A stretch of 53,521 nt of DNA from an uncultured Clostridia bacterium (GTDB taxonomy: Bacteria > Bacillota > Clostridia > Monoglobales > Monoglobaceae), in contig CANQQJ010000023.1 of assembly GCA_947625905.1 (NCBI GenBank), forward strand, positions 1-53,521, in the 5' to 3' direction. Below the pieces are notes generated by a model, which saw nothing but the letters and a program-made list of their open reading frames with translations, made no database searches and was not told where the DNA came from. Below are positions 1 to 8,154 of the stretch, piece by piece; positions within the stretch are counted from its first letter, which is position 1; the number at the start of each line of letters is the position of its first letter. The position numbers and the translations under genes were made by a program.

Positions 1-76
1 CTTTGTTCTTTAACATTATATCATATTTGGAGTTCATTTTCCTTTTTATTTGTCACCCATCAATTGTATCGTAACA
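1..76. repeat. Left copy of 76-bp terminal inverted repeat
   Basis: The first 76 bases are the exact reverse complement of the last 76 bases (53446–53521); identity stops at position 77. The repeat is AT-rich and holds no gene. At the right end it lies directly upstream of a small ribbon-helix-helix gene. Here it is followed by unrelated sequence, so it is a repeated sequence found in two settings and probably the point where assembly broke. Confidence 0.9.
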
Positions 77-249
77 AGATATCCGATTTTAGGTATTTAG
101 GCAAAACCAACGCTTAGAGGCGGTCTTAAAGCATCCGCGTTTATTTCCGTTTGTGTTTGTGTTTGTGTTTTTGTTTCCTGTTATAATACGTTCATTTCAA
201 GAATAATCCTTGCAGGGGCGACATAAGATTTACTCAGGAGGTGACCTTA
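77..249 (+). promoter_or_regulatory. Leader of the PdaB-like gene
   Basis: No gene is visible here. A simple GTTTGT-type run fills about 149–177. A TATAAT box lies at 182–187 but has no good −35 box 17 bases upstream, so a sporulation sigma factor is possible. A very strong ribosome binding site (AGGAGGTGA, 236–244) precedes the ATG at 250 and decides that start over the GTG at 241, which lies inside it. Confidence 0.5.
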
Positions 250-1032
250 ATGAAAATCTGGTTTGTCGGCAGGCGCCTCGGAGCCGCGCTCGGTGTTATG
301 GCGGTACTGTTTTTCGCCCTGGCGCTCGCGGGCTGGGCCTCCAAGCGGGACGCCGCCATAACCGCGGCCGCCGCGGGGGAGCGCGACCTGCCGATATACT
401 GCGTCCAAAAGGACGAGAACGATAAAAAGCTGTCTGTCAGCTTCGACGCCGCTTGGGGCAATGAAGATACGCAGAATCTGATAGACATACTCAAAGAGAG
501 AAATATAAGGACGACGTTTTTTGTGGTCGGGGAGTGGGTAGACAAATATCCCGAATCGGTCAAGGCGCTCTCCGACGCGGGCCACGAGGTCATGAACCAC
601 TCGGCCGACCACCCGCACATGACGCAGATCTCGATCGAGGATATGAAAAAGCAGCTTAATGAATGCGGCGACAAGATCGAGGCGATAACCGGACGACGCC
701 CCGACCTGTTCCGCCCGCCCTACGGCGACTACAACAACGACGTCGTGCGCACCGCCCGCGAGTGCGGGTACTACACGATACAGTGGAGCATAGACAGCCT
801 CGACTGGAAGGACCTGTCGGCCGACGAGATCTTCAGCAGAGTCGTGCCAAAGGCCGAGCCCGGCGCGATCATACTGTTCCACAACGCCGCCAAGCACACC
901 CCCGAGGCGCTGCCCAAAATACTCGACGCGCTGATCGAGCAGGGGTACGAGGTCGTGCCGATATCCGAGCTTATCATGCGGGAGAACTACAAGGTGGACC
1001 CCAACGGAAAACAATGCAGCGCAAATAATTAA
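250..1032 (+). CDS. pdaB: Polysaccharide deacetylase, PdaB-like, membrane anchored
   Basis: A 260-residue NodB-fold carbohydrate esterase 4. Residues 10–30 form one hydrophobic segment, an uncleaved anchor or signal, so the enzyme should act outside the membrane. The five family motifs are visible: SFDAAWGN at 64–71 in place of the usual TFDDG, HSADH at 117–121 (metal histidines), RPPYGDYN at 155–162, IDSLDWKD at 181–188 and LFHNAAKH at 209–216. The SFDAAWG form of motif 1 is typical of the sporulation PdaB group rather than of chitin deacetylases. Family knowledge points to N-deacetylation of peptidoglycan in spore cortex; substrate and timing here are inference. It is followed 17 bases later by an SSB-like gene, probably co-transcribed. 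The symbol is given at family level. Confidence 0.85.
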   Translation: MKIWFVGRRLGAALGVMAVLFFALALAGWASKRDAAITAAAAGERDLPIYCVQKDENDKKLSVSFDAAWGNEDTQNLIDILKERNIRTTFFVVGEWVDKYPESVKALSDAGHEVMNHSADHPHMTQISIEDMKKQLNECGDKIEAITGRRPDLFRPPYGDYNNDVVRTARECGYYTIQWSIDSLDWKDLSADEIFSRVVPKAEPGAIILFHNAAKHTPEALPKILDALIEQGYEVVPISELIMRENYKVDPNGKQCSANN

Positions 1033-1049
1033 AATCGGAGGTCGCGAGA

Positions 1050-1718
1050 ATGTCGGAAATATCGGAATACGCGTATGATGAAAACAGCCGCTGCTCCAGC
1101 AACATCGCAAGGCTTTGCGGCGAGGTGATATCGAGCCCCGCCCTTTCACACGAGATATACGGAGAAAAATACTACAATGTAATACTCGCGGTCCCGAGGC
1201 TGAGCGGGAACCGCGACCTGATACCCGTGACGATCTCCGAGCGGCTGTTCTGCGAGTATAAGCCCGCGGTCCGCGACGTGATCGCCGTCACGGGGCAGTA
1301 CCGCTCGTACAACAACTACTCGGGCGTCGGCAGCAGGCTTATACTCACGGTGTTCGCAAAAGAGCTCGGTTACCTCGGAAAATGCGGCGAGGTTCGGCCC
1401 GAGGGGAACCCCAACGAGGTCTTTTTGAACGGATACCTGTGCAAGCGCCCCACCTTCCGCACGACGCCTTTTAACCGCGAGATCTCGGATATTCTGCTGG
1501 CGGTCAACCGCTCCTACAAAAAATCAGACTATATCCCCTGCATCGCCTGGGGCAGGAACGCCAAATATTTAAGCGGCCTGAGCGTTGGCGCCAACCTTAA
1601 AATATGGGGCAGGATACAAAGCCGCGAATACAAGAAATTCATAAGCGAGAGCGAAACGATAACCAAAACCGCCTACGAGGTCTCGATCTCAAAGCTTGAA
1701 AACGTGAGCTGTGAATAA
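1050..1718 (+). CDS. Tandem OB-fold single-stranded-DNA-binding-like protein
   Basis: 222 residues with two consecutive OB-fold halves. The first (about 18–115) contains LCGEVISSPALSHE and PVTISERL. The second (about 120–220) contains VFLNGYLCKRP, TPFNREISDILLAV, DYIPCIAWGRNA and IWGRIQSREY, which match the SSB family. The acidic DDLPF-type tail of replicative SSB is missing; the true ssb lies at 39491. It is therefore an accessory SSB paralogue, seen often in Clostridia and of uncertain role. The ribosome binding site CGGAGG starts about 14 bases before the ATG. A strong hairpin follows the stop. Confidence 0.8.
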   Translation: MSEISEYAYDENSRCSSNIARLCGEVISSPALSHEIYGEKYYNVILAVPRLSGNRDLIPVTISERLFCEYKPAVRDVIAVTGQYRSYNNYSGVGSRLILTVFAKELGYLGKCGEVRPEGNPNEVFLNGYLCKRPTFRTTPFNREISDILLAVNRSYKKSDYIPCIAWGRNAKYLSGLSVGANLKIWGRIQSREYKKFISESETITKTAYEVSISKLENVSCE

Positions 1719-1724
1719 CAAAAA

Positions 1725-1756
1725 GGCGCCCGGGACCCCGGGCGCCGAATTGTTTT
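1725..1756. terminator. Convergent terminator hairpin
   Basis: A perfect 10-bp GC stem (GGCGCCCGGG with its complement, 1725–1746) has a 2-base loop and is followed by TTGTTTT on the plus strand and preceded by an A run for the minus strand. It separates the SSB-like gene from the small minus-strand ORF whose stop lies at 1755. Confidence 0.85.
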
Positions 1757-1901
1757 AATCCTCTAATATTTGCTGCAAATTGTCAATGACCTTTTGCAGC
1801 TTTTCTTTTTCCTTGCCGTCCGGCATATTGGCTATGACCTCTGTCAAGTCGTCTAATATAAACCGAATAAATCCGTTAAACTGTTTATCTGTCATTCCCA
1901 T
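1755..1901 (-). CDS. Small acidic hypothetical protein (48 aa)
   Basis: Starts at an ATG preceded by AAGGAG and encodes 48 residues, beginning MGMTDKQFNGFIRF and ending NLQQILED. The chain looks all-helical and amphipathic, with a charged DGKEKEKLQK segment. I recognise no family. It follows another tiny ORF (1927–2079) by 25 bases on the same strand, and together they have a plausible promoter at 2119–2147. The ribosome binding site, length-consistent ORF and terminator at its end argue for a real gene. A second Met at residue 3 could be the true start. Confidence 0.6.
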   Translation of the reverse strand: MGMTDKQFNGFIRFILDDLTEVIANMPDGKEKEKLQKVIDNLQQILED

Positions 1902-1926
1902 AATTAACAGCTCCTTTTATTTTAAG

Positions 1927-2079
1927 TTATTTTTGTACCAAACCCGCTATATACGCCTTTATGATCTCTTTGATCTCAGCCGGCGTATAATTGTTTTTCT
2001 CACTGTTTGATTCGATCGTGTCTATCAAATCATATGCCATAGCCTTTTTTATTTCTTCGGCTTCTCTGTCCGTCGGCAT
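1927..2079 (-). CDS. Small hypothetical protein (50 aa)
   Basis: A 50-residue ORF starting MPTDREAEEIKK, preceded by AAGGTGGTG about 8 bases upstream. It contains helical segments (AMAYDLIDTIES and PAEIKEIIKAYIAGL). No family recognised. It is the first gene of a two-gene small-protein unit with 1755–1901, and both products have similar size and composition. It could be a remnant regulatory or toxin–antitoxin-like pair, but nothing in the sequence proves that. Confidence 0.6.
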   Translation of the reverse strand: MPTDREAEEIKKAMAYDLIDTIESNSEKNNYTPAEIKEIIKAYIAGLVQK

Positions 2080-2118
2080 TGAGTTTCACCACCTTCGCGA
2101 TATTGATCCGACATATTT

Positions 2119-2147
2119 ATAATATCATAAACACGTTAAATAATCAA
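2119..2147 (-). promoter_or_regulatory. Promoter of the small-ORF pair
   Basis: On the minus strand, TTGATT (2142–2147) and TATTAT (2119–2124) are separated by 17 bases, about 40 bases before the start at 2079. The −35 box lies just after the stop of the upstream TIM-barrel gene, so the small genes can be transcribed independently of it. Confidence 0.55.
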
Positions 2148-2150
2148 GTC

Positions 2151-2984
2151 TTATTTGTTCCAGATCGCTCTGATCTTCTCGGCGGTGGAACCGAAATTTT
2201 CCTCGCTGTTGGTCTCGAGTATCGCGTTTATGACGGGCGAGTATTCTTTGGCGTATTTGAACAGATACTCGTAGTCGTAAACCCCGTCGCCCGCGAGCCT
2301 GCCCTCTTTTTTACCGTCGATGACCTCAAAATCCTTAAAGTGCAGTATGCCTATGCGGTCGCCGTAGAGCGAATACACCTCGTCAACGATCTTGTGCTGC
2401 TGCTCAATATCATTCATGTCCGTGATGTTCACGGGGTCGAATATGACCGTCACGTTGGGCGAGTTTATCTCGTCAAGGAAACGCTTTGTCATTTTGGGGT
2501 TCCACATACTGTGCTTGGTGACCGTCTCAACGCCCACAATGCTGCCCAGTTTTTCGGCGCAACCGACCAGCTCCCGCATGCTGCGCAGGAACCTCTGGTA
2601 ATTTTCCTCGGTGTGGGTCTCGTCGATGTTGTTATAAAAGCCCGTCTCGGTGCCGACCATGTCGCAGCCCAGGTGCTTCGCGAATTTAAGGTGCGCCTTG
2701 AACCATTCGAGCTCGCCTCTGCGCTTATCCTCGTCGGGATTGACGGGGTTTATGTAGCACCCGAGCACCGACACGCGCACGCCGTGCCTCGCCAGAGTGT
2801 CCTTGATATACTTGCCGAGCTCGGGCGTCAGCACGCTGTTTCTCCACTTTATATCCTTAAACGATTTTTTGAGCGCGAGCTGCACGTGCGTCGCTCCCAC
2901 GCTCTCGAGGGTCGCGGCCAACGTCTCGATATCCTTGGCCTTGGTGTCGTGGCCCCTCATGCCGAGATTTAATTGATTAAACAT
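2151..2984 (-). CDS. Sugar phosphate isomerase/epimerase-like TIM barrel (AP endonuclease 2 fold)
   Basis: 277 residues of the xylose-isomerase-like TIM-barrel superfamily (PF01261). Barrel-strand signatures are visible: MRGHDTKAKDIETLAATLESVGATHVQLAL at the N-terminus is split by strand 1, GVRVSVLGCYINPVNPD near 68–84, IVGVETVTKH, VTVIFDPVNI and GILHFKDFEV. Glu, Asp and His at these strand ends are the usual metal ligands. Substrate cannot be named; relatives act on keto-sugars or inositol catabolites. The adjacent divergent gene is a GH105 hydrolase, which fits carbohydrate use. The start is set by AAGGAGATG about 10 bases upstream of ATG. Confidence 0.8.
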   Translation of the reverse strand: MFNQLNLGMRGHDTKAKDIETLAATLESVGATHVQLALKKSFKDIKWRNSVLTPELGKYIKDTLARHGVRVSVLGCYINPVNPDEDKRRGELEWFKAHLKFAKHLGCDMVGTETGFYNNIDETHTEENYQRFLRSMRELVGCAEKLGSIVGVETVTKHSMWNPKMTKRFLDEINSPNVTVIFDPVNITDMNDIEQQHKIVDEVYSLYGDRIGILHFKDFEVIDGKKEGRLAGDGVYDYEYLFKYAKEYSPVINAILETNSEENFGSTAEKIRAIWNK

Positions 2985-3020
2985 ATCTCGTTCATCTCCT
3001 TATCGGTTTTTGTTTCTTTA

Positions 3021-3049
3021 ATTATATCTTAATTTATCGGATTTGTACA
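3021..3049 (-). promoter_or_regulatory. Promoter of the TIM-barrel gene
   Basis: Minus-strand TGTACA (3044–3049), 17-base spacer and TATAAT (3021–3026) stand about 35 bases before the start at 2984. The divergent GH105 gene must use a separate, less clear promoter in 3050–3160. Confidence 0.6.
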
Positions 3050-3173
3050 GTATTTTTTTGGTCAAAATCACATTTTTTATCGCGGATGGCAAGTTGCGCT
3101 TGTTATATCGCTCAAAATAAGTTAAAATTAGATGGATAAAATTCGGAGAATGTTACACTCGGAGGATATTTTT

Positions 3174-4268
3174 ATGGATAAGCGGGAATTTTTAAAAAAG
3201 GCGGTAAAGCTGGCCGACACGATCATGCGCGAAAATCAACCGATCATATGCGAGAAGTGGCAGTACGACCGCGGCGTGTGCCTGATGGGCATGGCTGCGG
3301 TGTACGAGCTGACGGGCGATAAGAAATATTTTGACTACATAAAGCGCAGCATGGACTATTTTATAAACGAGGACGGAAGCATAAACAAATACGACCGCAC
3401 GCAGTACAACCTCGACCACACCAACAACGGCAAAAACTGCCTCTGGCTCTATAAAAAGACCGGGGAGGAAAAATATCTCAAAGCCGCGGACAATCTTATA
3501 GAGCAGCTGAACGAGCAGCCGCGCACCAAGTCGGGCGCATACTGGCACAAGCGCATCTATCCCAACCAGGTCTGGCTCGACGGCCTGTATATGGCCGAGC
3601 CGTTTTCGGCGCAGTACGCCGAGATCAGAGGCTTTGACGAGCGGTTCAACGACGTGCTGCTGCAGTTCACAAACGCCGAAAAACTCACCTACGAGCCCCG
3701 CTGCGGCCTAAACGTCCACGCCTGCGACGAATCAAGGACCGCGTTCTGGGCCGACAAAAACACCGGAAAGTCGCTCAACGTCTGGGGCAGGGCGCTGGCG
3801 TGGTTCACAATGGCGATAGTAGACGCGCTGGACTTTATGCCCAAAGACCACGACGGCAGAAAAGTTCTTATCGAGATGCTGAACAAGATAATGTCAAATG
3901 TGGTTCTGTACCAAAGCCCCGAGGGCGGCTGGCATCAGGTGCTCGACAACTGCCGAGAGGACAACTACCTCGAATCTACCTGCACGATCATGTTCGCCTA
4001 TACTCTGGCTAAAGGAATAAAGCAAAAATACCTTGACGAAAAATATTACCGCCCGCGCCTTGACAGAGCGATCGGCTGCGTGTTCCAAAAATTCGCGCGC
4101 GAGGACGGAAACTCGCTGTATATCACGGACTGCTGCGCGGTATCGGGTCTCGGCCCCGACGGGAACTTCCGACGAAACGGGACCCTCGACTACTACTTCA
4201 GCGAGCCGATCACAGAAAATGACTGCAAAGCGACCGGCCCCTTAATGAAACTCGCCGCGGAGCTTTGA
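3174..4268 (+). CDS. GH105 unsaturated glucuronyl/rhamnogalacturonyl hydrolase
   Basis: 364 residues of the six-hairpin alpha/alpha fold of GH88/GH105 (PF07470, YteR/YesR-like). The signature YPNQVWLDGLYMAEPF (residues 129–144) contains the catalytic Asp136, and WGRALAW (204–210) is the second conserved block. No signal peptide is seen, so it should act in the cytoplasm on imported unsaturated disaccharides from pectin or related polysaccharide lyase digestion. I chose the ATG at 3174 because CGGAGG lies about 8 bases upstream; an in-frame ATG at 3132 has no such site. No transporter or lyase gene is adjacent, so the exact substrate is inference. Confidence 0.88.
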   Translation: MDKREFLKKAVKLADTIMRENQPIICEKWQYDRGVCLMGMAAVYELTGDKKYFDYIKRSMDYFINEDGSINKYDRTQYNLDHTNNGKNCLWLYKKTGEEKYLKAADNLIEQLNEQPRTKSGAYWHKRIYPNQVWLDGLYMAEPFSAQYAEIRGFDERFNDVLLQFTNAEKLTYEPRCGLNVHACDESRTAFWADKNTGKSLNVWGRALAWFTMAIVDALDFMPKDHDGRKVLIEMLNKIMSNVVLYQSPEGGWHQVLDNCREDNYLESTCTIMFAYTLAKGIKQKYLDEKYYRPRLDRAIGCVFQKFAREDGNSLYITDCCAVSGLGPDGNFRRNGTLDYYFSEPITENDCKATGPLMKLAAEL

Positions 4269-4269
4269 T

Positions 4270-4318
4270 ATCTTATTCAAAGAAACCGGGCGGGGCCTTT
4301 GGGGCTCCGCCTATTTTA
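4270..4318. terminator. Convergent hairpin between GH105 gene and whiA
   Basis: An imperfect GC hairpin (GGCGGGGCC … GGGCTCCGCC) is followed by TATTTT on the plus strand. It lies in the short gap between two convergent genes and overlaps the whiA stop at 4311. Confidence 0.6.
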
Positions 4319-5219
4319 CGCAGTTCATTATTTTTTTCAGTCTGTGGTTCACGCCCGATTTGGTTAGGGGCGGATTAAGGCGCTTGCCGAGCTCGGTCAG
4401 GCTCAGGTCCTTGTGCTCGAGCCTGAGGCGCGCTATCTCCCGAAGGTCGTCGGGCAGGCTGTCGAGCCCGACCGTGTCCCTGATCTTGTGTATCGCCTTT
4501 ATCTGCTCGACCGAGGCGTTTATCGTGCGCGACAGATTCGAGGTCTCGCCGTTGGCGTTTCTGTTAACGTCGTTCCTGATCTCCTTTTCGATCTTGATGT
4601 TTATAAGCTCCATCTGGGAGCCGCACGCGCCGAGGAACGCCAGGATGTCCTCGATCACCTCGCTGTTTTTCACGTAGGCCACGTATTTTTTCTTTCTCGG
4701 GGTGAGCTGCATCGGGAAATCAAAATCGCCGAACAGCTTCACAATATCGCCGCACAGAGCCTCATCGGGCGCCGATATCTCAAGGGCGTAGTTCTTATAC
4801 GGGTCGCTGACCGCGCCCGCTCCCAAAAACGCACCCTTTAAAAACTCGCGCTTGCAGCACGGCTTTTTTATGTCTCCCGAGCGGCGGATCACCTGACCGT
4901 CGCCGTCCAGCATTTTCAGGTCATACAAAAGCTGCGCGACCCTCACGCTGTCGCGTAACTCGGCTTTGTACTTTCCGTTTTGGTCGCCGCTCTGGCGCGC
5001 CTCGGCCTCTATCCCGAGCCTGCGCGCGGTCTCCACAAAGCTGCCGATAACGTCGGGATTGTCGCTCCTCAGCTTTATCCCGCTCTTTGAGATCTCGGAC
5101 GCGCCAAGCAGTATAAGGCCCCTGAATCGGGACCGCACGCAGCACTTGTCCCGCGGCGCGGCTCTGTAGAGCTCACGCTTGATCTTTCTCGAAAATGATG
5201 TTTTGCCGCCTTCACGCAA
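4311..5219 (-). CDS. whiA: DNA-binding regulator WhiA
   Basis: About 302 residues. The N-terminal two-thirds is the LAGLIDADG-like domain (SFSRKIKREL, CKREFLKGAFLGAGAVSDP); the C-terminal HTH region contains NLSRTINASVEQIKAI, LSLTELGKRLNPPLTKSGVNHRL. WhiA influences chromosome segregation, division and, in actinobacteria, sporulation. A GTG at 5228 overlaps the yvcK stop. However, the ribosome binding site GGAGGTGAT sits 8 bases before a TTG at 5219, so I prefer TTG. It is the last gene of the hprK operon; no crh/HPr gene follows. Confidence 0.93.
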   Translation of the reverse strand: MREGGKTSFSRKIKRELYRAAPRDKCCVRSRFRGLILLGASEISKSGIKLRSDNPDVIGSFVETARRLGIEAEARQSGDQNGKYKAELRDSVRVAQLLYDLKMLDGDGQVIRRSGDIKKPCCKREFLKGAFLGAGAVSDPYKNYALEISAPDEALCGDIVKLFGDFDFPMQLTPRKKKYVAYVKNSEVIEDILAFLGACGSQMELINIKIEKEIRNDVNRNANGETSNLSRTINASVEQIKAIHKIRDTVGLDSLPDDLREIARLRLEHKDLSLTELGKRLNPPLTKSGVNHRLKKIMNCVK

Positions 5220-5224
5220 GCTTA

Positions 5225-6340
5225 TCACCTCCGCTTGAATTTCGGACTGTAAAGCAGAACTCCCTCTCCGCTGACTTTCCGGCCTTCCTCGTCTCTGTTA
5301 ATGCTGATTATGTCGATAAGCGCGTCCGCCAGCGCGTATGTGTTATGGCGCACGTGCCCCTCGCTGTCCTCGGTCACCAGGTCGCGCTCGATGACGGTCA
5401 TGTCGGTCGAGCCGAATCGGCTGCTGTCGAACTCCACGGGGCAGGCGCCGTCGTCTTTGTATTTTTTGATTATTTCCGGGCTGATCTTGCCCGTGTTCAC
5501 TATGCAGTAATCCAGAAAATCGTCAAATGTGTGGTCGAGGATGGCGAGCGCGTGGTCAAACGCGGTGTAGCCGTCGGTCTCGCCCGGCTGCGTCATGATG
5601 TTGTTTATGTACACGACGGGCGCATTTGACCTGCGCGCCGCGTTTTTAAGGTCCTCGATGACCAGGTTCGGCAGCACGCTTGTGTAAAGGCTGCCCGGGC
5701 CGAGCGTTATCAGGTCGGCCTCCTCTATCTCGCGCAGCACCTCGTTAAGCGTCTCGACGGGCAGCACTCCGCCCGACTTTTTCCTGAGCCTGACTTTTTT
5801 GATAGCGCCGTTGCTCTCGCTGACCGAATGACCTATTCTGGATTCGCCCACGACTGTGCTGCCGTCCTCCATGGTCGCGATAAGCTCCACGTCCGACGCG
5901 GTCACCGGATAGACGCGGCCCGTTATGTTGAGCACCTCGCACACGTTGCGCACCGCCTCGACAAAGTCGCCGCCGAACGTTCCCGTCATCGCGGCCAGGA
6001 ACAGGTTGCCGAAGCTCTGGCCCTTGAGACGCCCGCTCTCAAAGCGGTAGCTCAGCAGCCGCTCCATCACGGGCTCGACCTCGGACAGAGCCAGTATGCA
6101 GCTGCGTATGTCGCCCGGGGGCGGTATCTTAAGGTCCTCGCGCAGAACGCCGCTGCCGCCTCCGTCGTCCGCCACGCTCACAACGGCGGTAATATCGTCG
6201 GTATAGCGCTTTATCCCGCGCAGCATGGCAGAAAGCCCGGTGCCACCGCCGATCGACACGATCTTGGGGTTAAACGGCTGAAAACCGCCGCCGCGCCCGC
6301 GCTCAAGCTGTTTATATTTTGAAGATCCGGAACCCGACAT
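5225..6340 (-). CDS. yvcK: YvcK/CofD-like gluconeogenesis factor
   Basis: 371 residues of the UPF0052/CofD family. The nucleotide-binding start IGGGTGLSAML lies at about 31–41, followed by VSVADDGGGSGVLRE and PPPGDIRSC. In Bacillus the protein binds UDP-sugars and is needed for growth on gluconeogenic substrates and for cell-wall precursor balance. It sits between rapZ and whiA, separated from rapZ by 2 bases, as in most Firmicutes. The first 25 residues (Ser/Gly/Arg-rich) are an extension of no clear function. The ribosome binding site is weak (GAAGGG). Confidence 0.93.
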   Translation of the reverse strand: MSGSGSSKYKQLERGRGGGFQPFNPKIVSIGGGTGLSAMLRGIKRYTDDITAVVSVADDGGGSGVLREDLKIPPPGDIRSCILALSEVEPVMERLLSYRFESGRLKGQSFGNLFLAAMTGTFGGDFVEAVRNVCEVLNITGRVYPVTASDVELIATMEDGSTVVGESRIGHSVSESNGAIKKVRLRKKSGGVLPVETLNEVLREIEEADLITLGPGSLYTSVLPNLVIEDLKNAARRSNAPVVYINNIMTQPGETDGYTAFDHALAILDHTFDDFLDYCIVNTGKISPEIIKKYKDDGACPVEFDSSRFGSTDMTVIERDLVTEDSEGHVRHNTYALADALIDIISINRDEEGRKVSGEGVLLYSPKFKRR

Positions 6341-6342
6341 AT

Positions 6343-7206
6343 CTATACACCCTTCTGAATATCCCTGTGCGTTATCACAACGCTGTTCTCGTCGTCCGAC
6401 TTTAAGAACTTATACAGCTCCTCGGCCAGAGTCACGCTGCGGTGGTGTCCGCCCGTGCAGCCGACCGCGATGACCAGCTGGTTCTTGCCCTCTTTGATAT
6501 ACTCGGGCACGAGAAAATCTATCATCGCCGTCAGCATATTCAAAAAGCGGCGGCTCTCGTCGAAGCCCATAACGTAGTCGTGCACGTTGGTCTCAAGCCC
6601 CGTGCTGTGCTTGAGCTCGGGGATATAAAACGGGTTCGGCAAGAACCTCACGTCGAACACAAGATCCGCGTCGAGCGGTATCCCGTATTTAAACCCAAAT
6701 GACATCACGTTTATGATTATCCCGGTCCTGCGGCTGTCGGCGAACATCGCCTTTATCCGCGCGCTGAGCTGAGCCGCGGACAGGTCGGTGGTGTCGAGCA
6801 CATGGTCGGCCATCGCCTTGGCCGCCGCGAGCAGACGGCGCTCCTTTAATATTCCGTCGATTATCCTGCCGCCTCCCGCTCCGGGGTGCAGCCTTCTGGT
6901 CTCTTTGTATCTTTTTATCAGCGCCTCGTCGGACGCGTCGAGGAACAAGATCTCGCGCTCAAGGCCCATCTCGTCAAGCTCGTCGATCGCCTCCGAAAAC
7001 TCGCCGAACATATCCTTGCCCGCGCGCACGTCGCTCACGACCGCCACGCGCTCCATGCCCTCGCCCGCCTTTGAGCACAGCTCGGCGAACTTGGGGATGA
7101 GCTCGGGCGGTATGTTGTCCACGCAGTAATAGCCGACGTCCTCAAGCGCCTTTATCACTCCGGTCTTGCCCGCGCCGCTGAGGCCCGTCACGATCAATAA
7201 ATTCAA
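6343..7206 (-). CDS. rapZ: RNase adapter / nucleotide-binding protein RapZ
   Basis: 287 residues with Walker A GLSGAGKT at 8–15 and the family blocks DVGYYCVDNIPPELIP, SFGFKYGIPLDADLVFDVRFLPNP and IAVGCTGGHHRSV, the last in the C-terminal GlcN6P-sensing-type domain. In E. coli RapZ directs an RNase to GlmZ; in gram-positives (YvcJ) the RNA role is unclear. Its place beside murB and yvcK ties it to cell-envelope precursor control. The start is TTG, fixed by GGAGGTGA eight bases upstream. Confidence 0.93.
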   Translation of the reverse strand: MNLLIVTGLSGAGKTGVIKALEDVGYYCVDNIPPELIPKFAELCSKAGEGMERVAVVSDVRAGKDMFGEFSEAIDELDEMGLEREILFLDASDEALIKRYKETRRLHPGAGGGRIIDGILKERRLLAAAKAMADHVLDTTDLSAAQLSARIKAMFADSRRTGIIINVMSFGFKYGIPLDADLVFDVRFLPNPFYIPELKHSTGLETNVHDYVMGFDESRRFLNMLTAMIDFLVPEYIKEGKNQLVIAVGCTGGHHRSVTLAEELYKFLKSDDENSVVITHRDIQKGV

Positions 7207-7222
7207 GTTACGTCACCTCCGG

Positions 7223-8134
7223 CTAAAACTCTCCGATAAGCTTTACCTCGGTCTCGAGATCCACGCCGTATTTTTCAAGCACGGTTTTTTGCACGTGCCT
7301 AATAACATTCATAACGTCCTCCGCCGTCGCGCCGCCGTTGTTTACCACAAAGCCCGAATGCTTTTCGGAAACGGCAGCGCCGCCGCGCGTATAGCCCTTG
7401 AGCCCCGCCCGGTCGATAAGAGCCGCGGCGTAATATCCCTCGGGGCGCTTAAAAGTGCTGCCCGCGCTGGGCTTGTCGATCGGCTGCTTTGAGACGCGCC
7501 TCTCGGTAAGCTCCTTTATATCGTCAAGTATAACTCTGATATTCTTGTGCACAAGCTTCATCTCGGCCTCGAGGATAACATAGTCCTTATCGGTGAAAAA
7601 GCTGTGCCTGTAGCCGAAATCGCATTTGTCGGCGGGAAGCTCCCTCACGTCGCAGTTGTCGTCGAGGTAGGTGACCTTTGTTATAACGTCCCTCATCTCG
7701 CCGCCGTAGGCGCCCGCATTCATGTAGACCGCGCCGCCCAGCGAGCCCGGTATGCCCGACGCGAACTCAAGGCCCGAAAGCCCGTTGCGCGCCGCCGAAT
7801 TGGCGAGCTTTGACAGCAGCACGCCGCTTTGGGCGGTTATCGTGTTGCCCGAGATGCTTATCTCGCCGAGCGCCTTTCCTATCTCGATCACCGCGCCGCG
7901 TATGCCCTTGTCGCCCACAAGCAGATTCGAGCCGTTGCCTATGATCTGATATTTATATCTTAGCTGCTTAAACAGCTTTATCGCCGCGATAAGCGCGCTT
8001 CGGCTCCGCGGCGTCACGAACACATCCGCGGGACCGCCTATCTTGAACGTGGTGTGCGCGCTCATCGGCTCGTTTATTCTCACGTTTCCGTCGCCGACGA
8101 CGCCCTTCGCCATAGCCACAACCGTGTTGATCAT
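7223..8134 (-). CDS. murB: UDP-N-acetylenolpyruvoylglucosamine reductase
   Basis: 303 residues. MurB reduces UDP-GlcNAc-enolpyruvate to UDP-MurNAc with NADPH and FAD, the second committed step of peptidoglycan synthesis. FAD-binding signatures are IGNGSNLLVGDKGIRG and SGLEFASGIPGSLGGAVYMNAGAYGGEM, split here across two strands. The C-terminal GSTFKRPEGYYAAALIDRAGLKG block carries the catalytic Ser and neighbouring contacts. The length and lack of the Tyr-loop insertion indicate the type II enzyme usual in gram-positives. GGAGGG precedes the ATG. Confidence 0.95.
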   Translation of the reverse strand: MINTVVAMAKGVVGDGNVRINEPMSAHTTFKIGGPADVFVTPRSRSALIAAIKLFKQLRYKYQIIGNGSNLLVGDKGIRGAVIEIGKALGEISISGNTITAQSGVLLSKLANSAARNGLSGLEFASGIPGSLGGAVYMNAGAYGGEMRDVITKVTYLDDNCDVRELPADKCDFGYRHSFFTDKDYVILEAEMKLVHKNIRVILDDIKELTERRVSKQPIDKPSAGSTFKRPEGYYAAALIDRAGLKGYTRGGAAVSEKHSGFVVNNGGATAEDVMNVIRHVQKTVLEKYGVDLETEVKLIGEF

Positions 8135-8154
8135 TTTTGCCCTCCGATCCTGCC

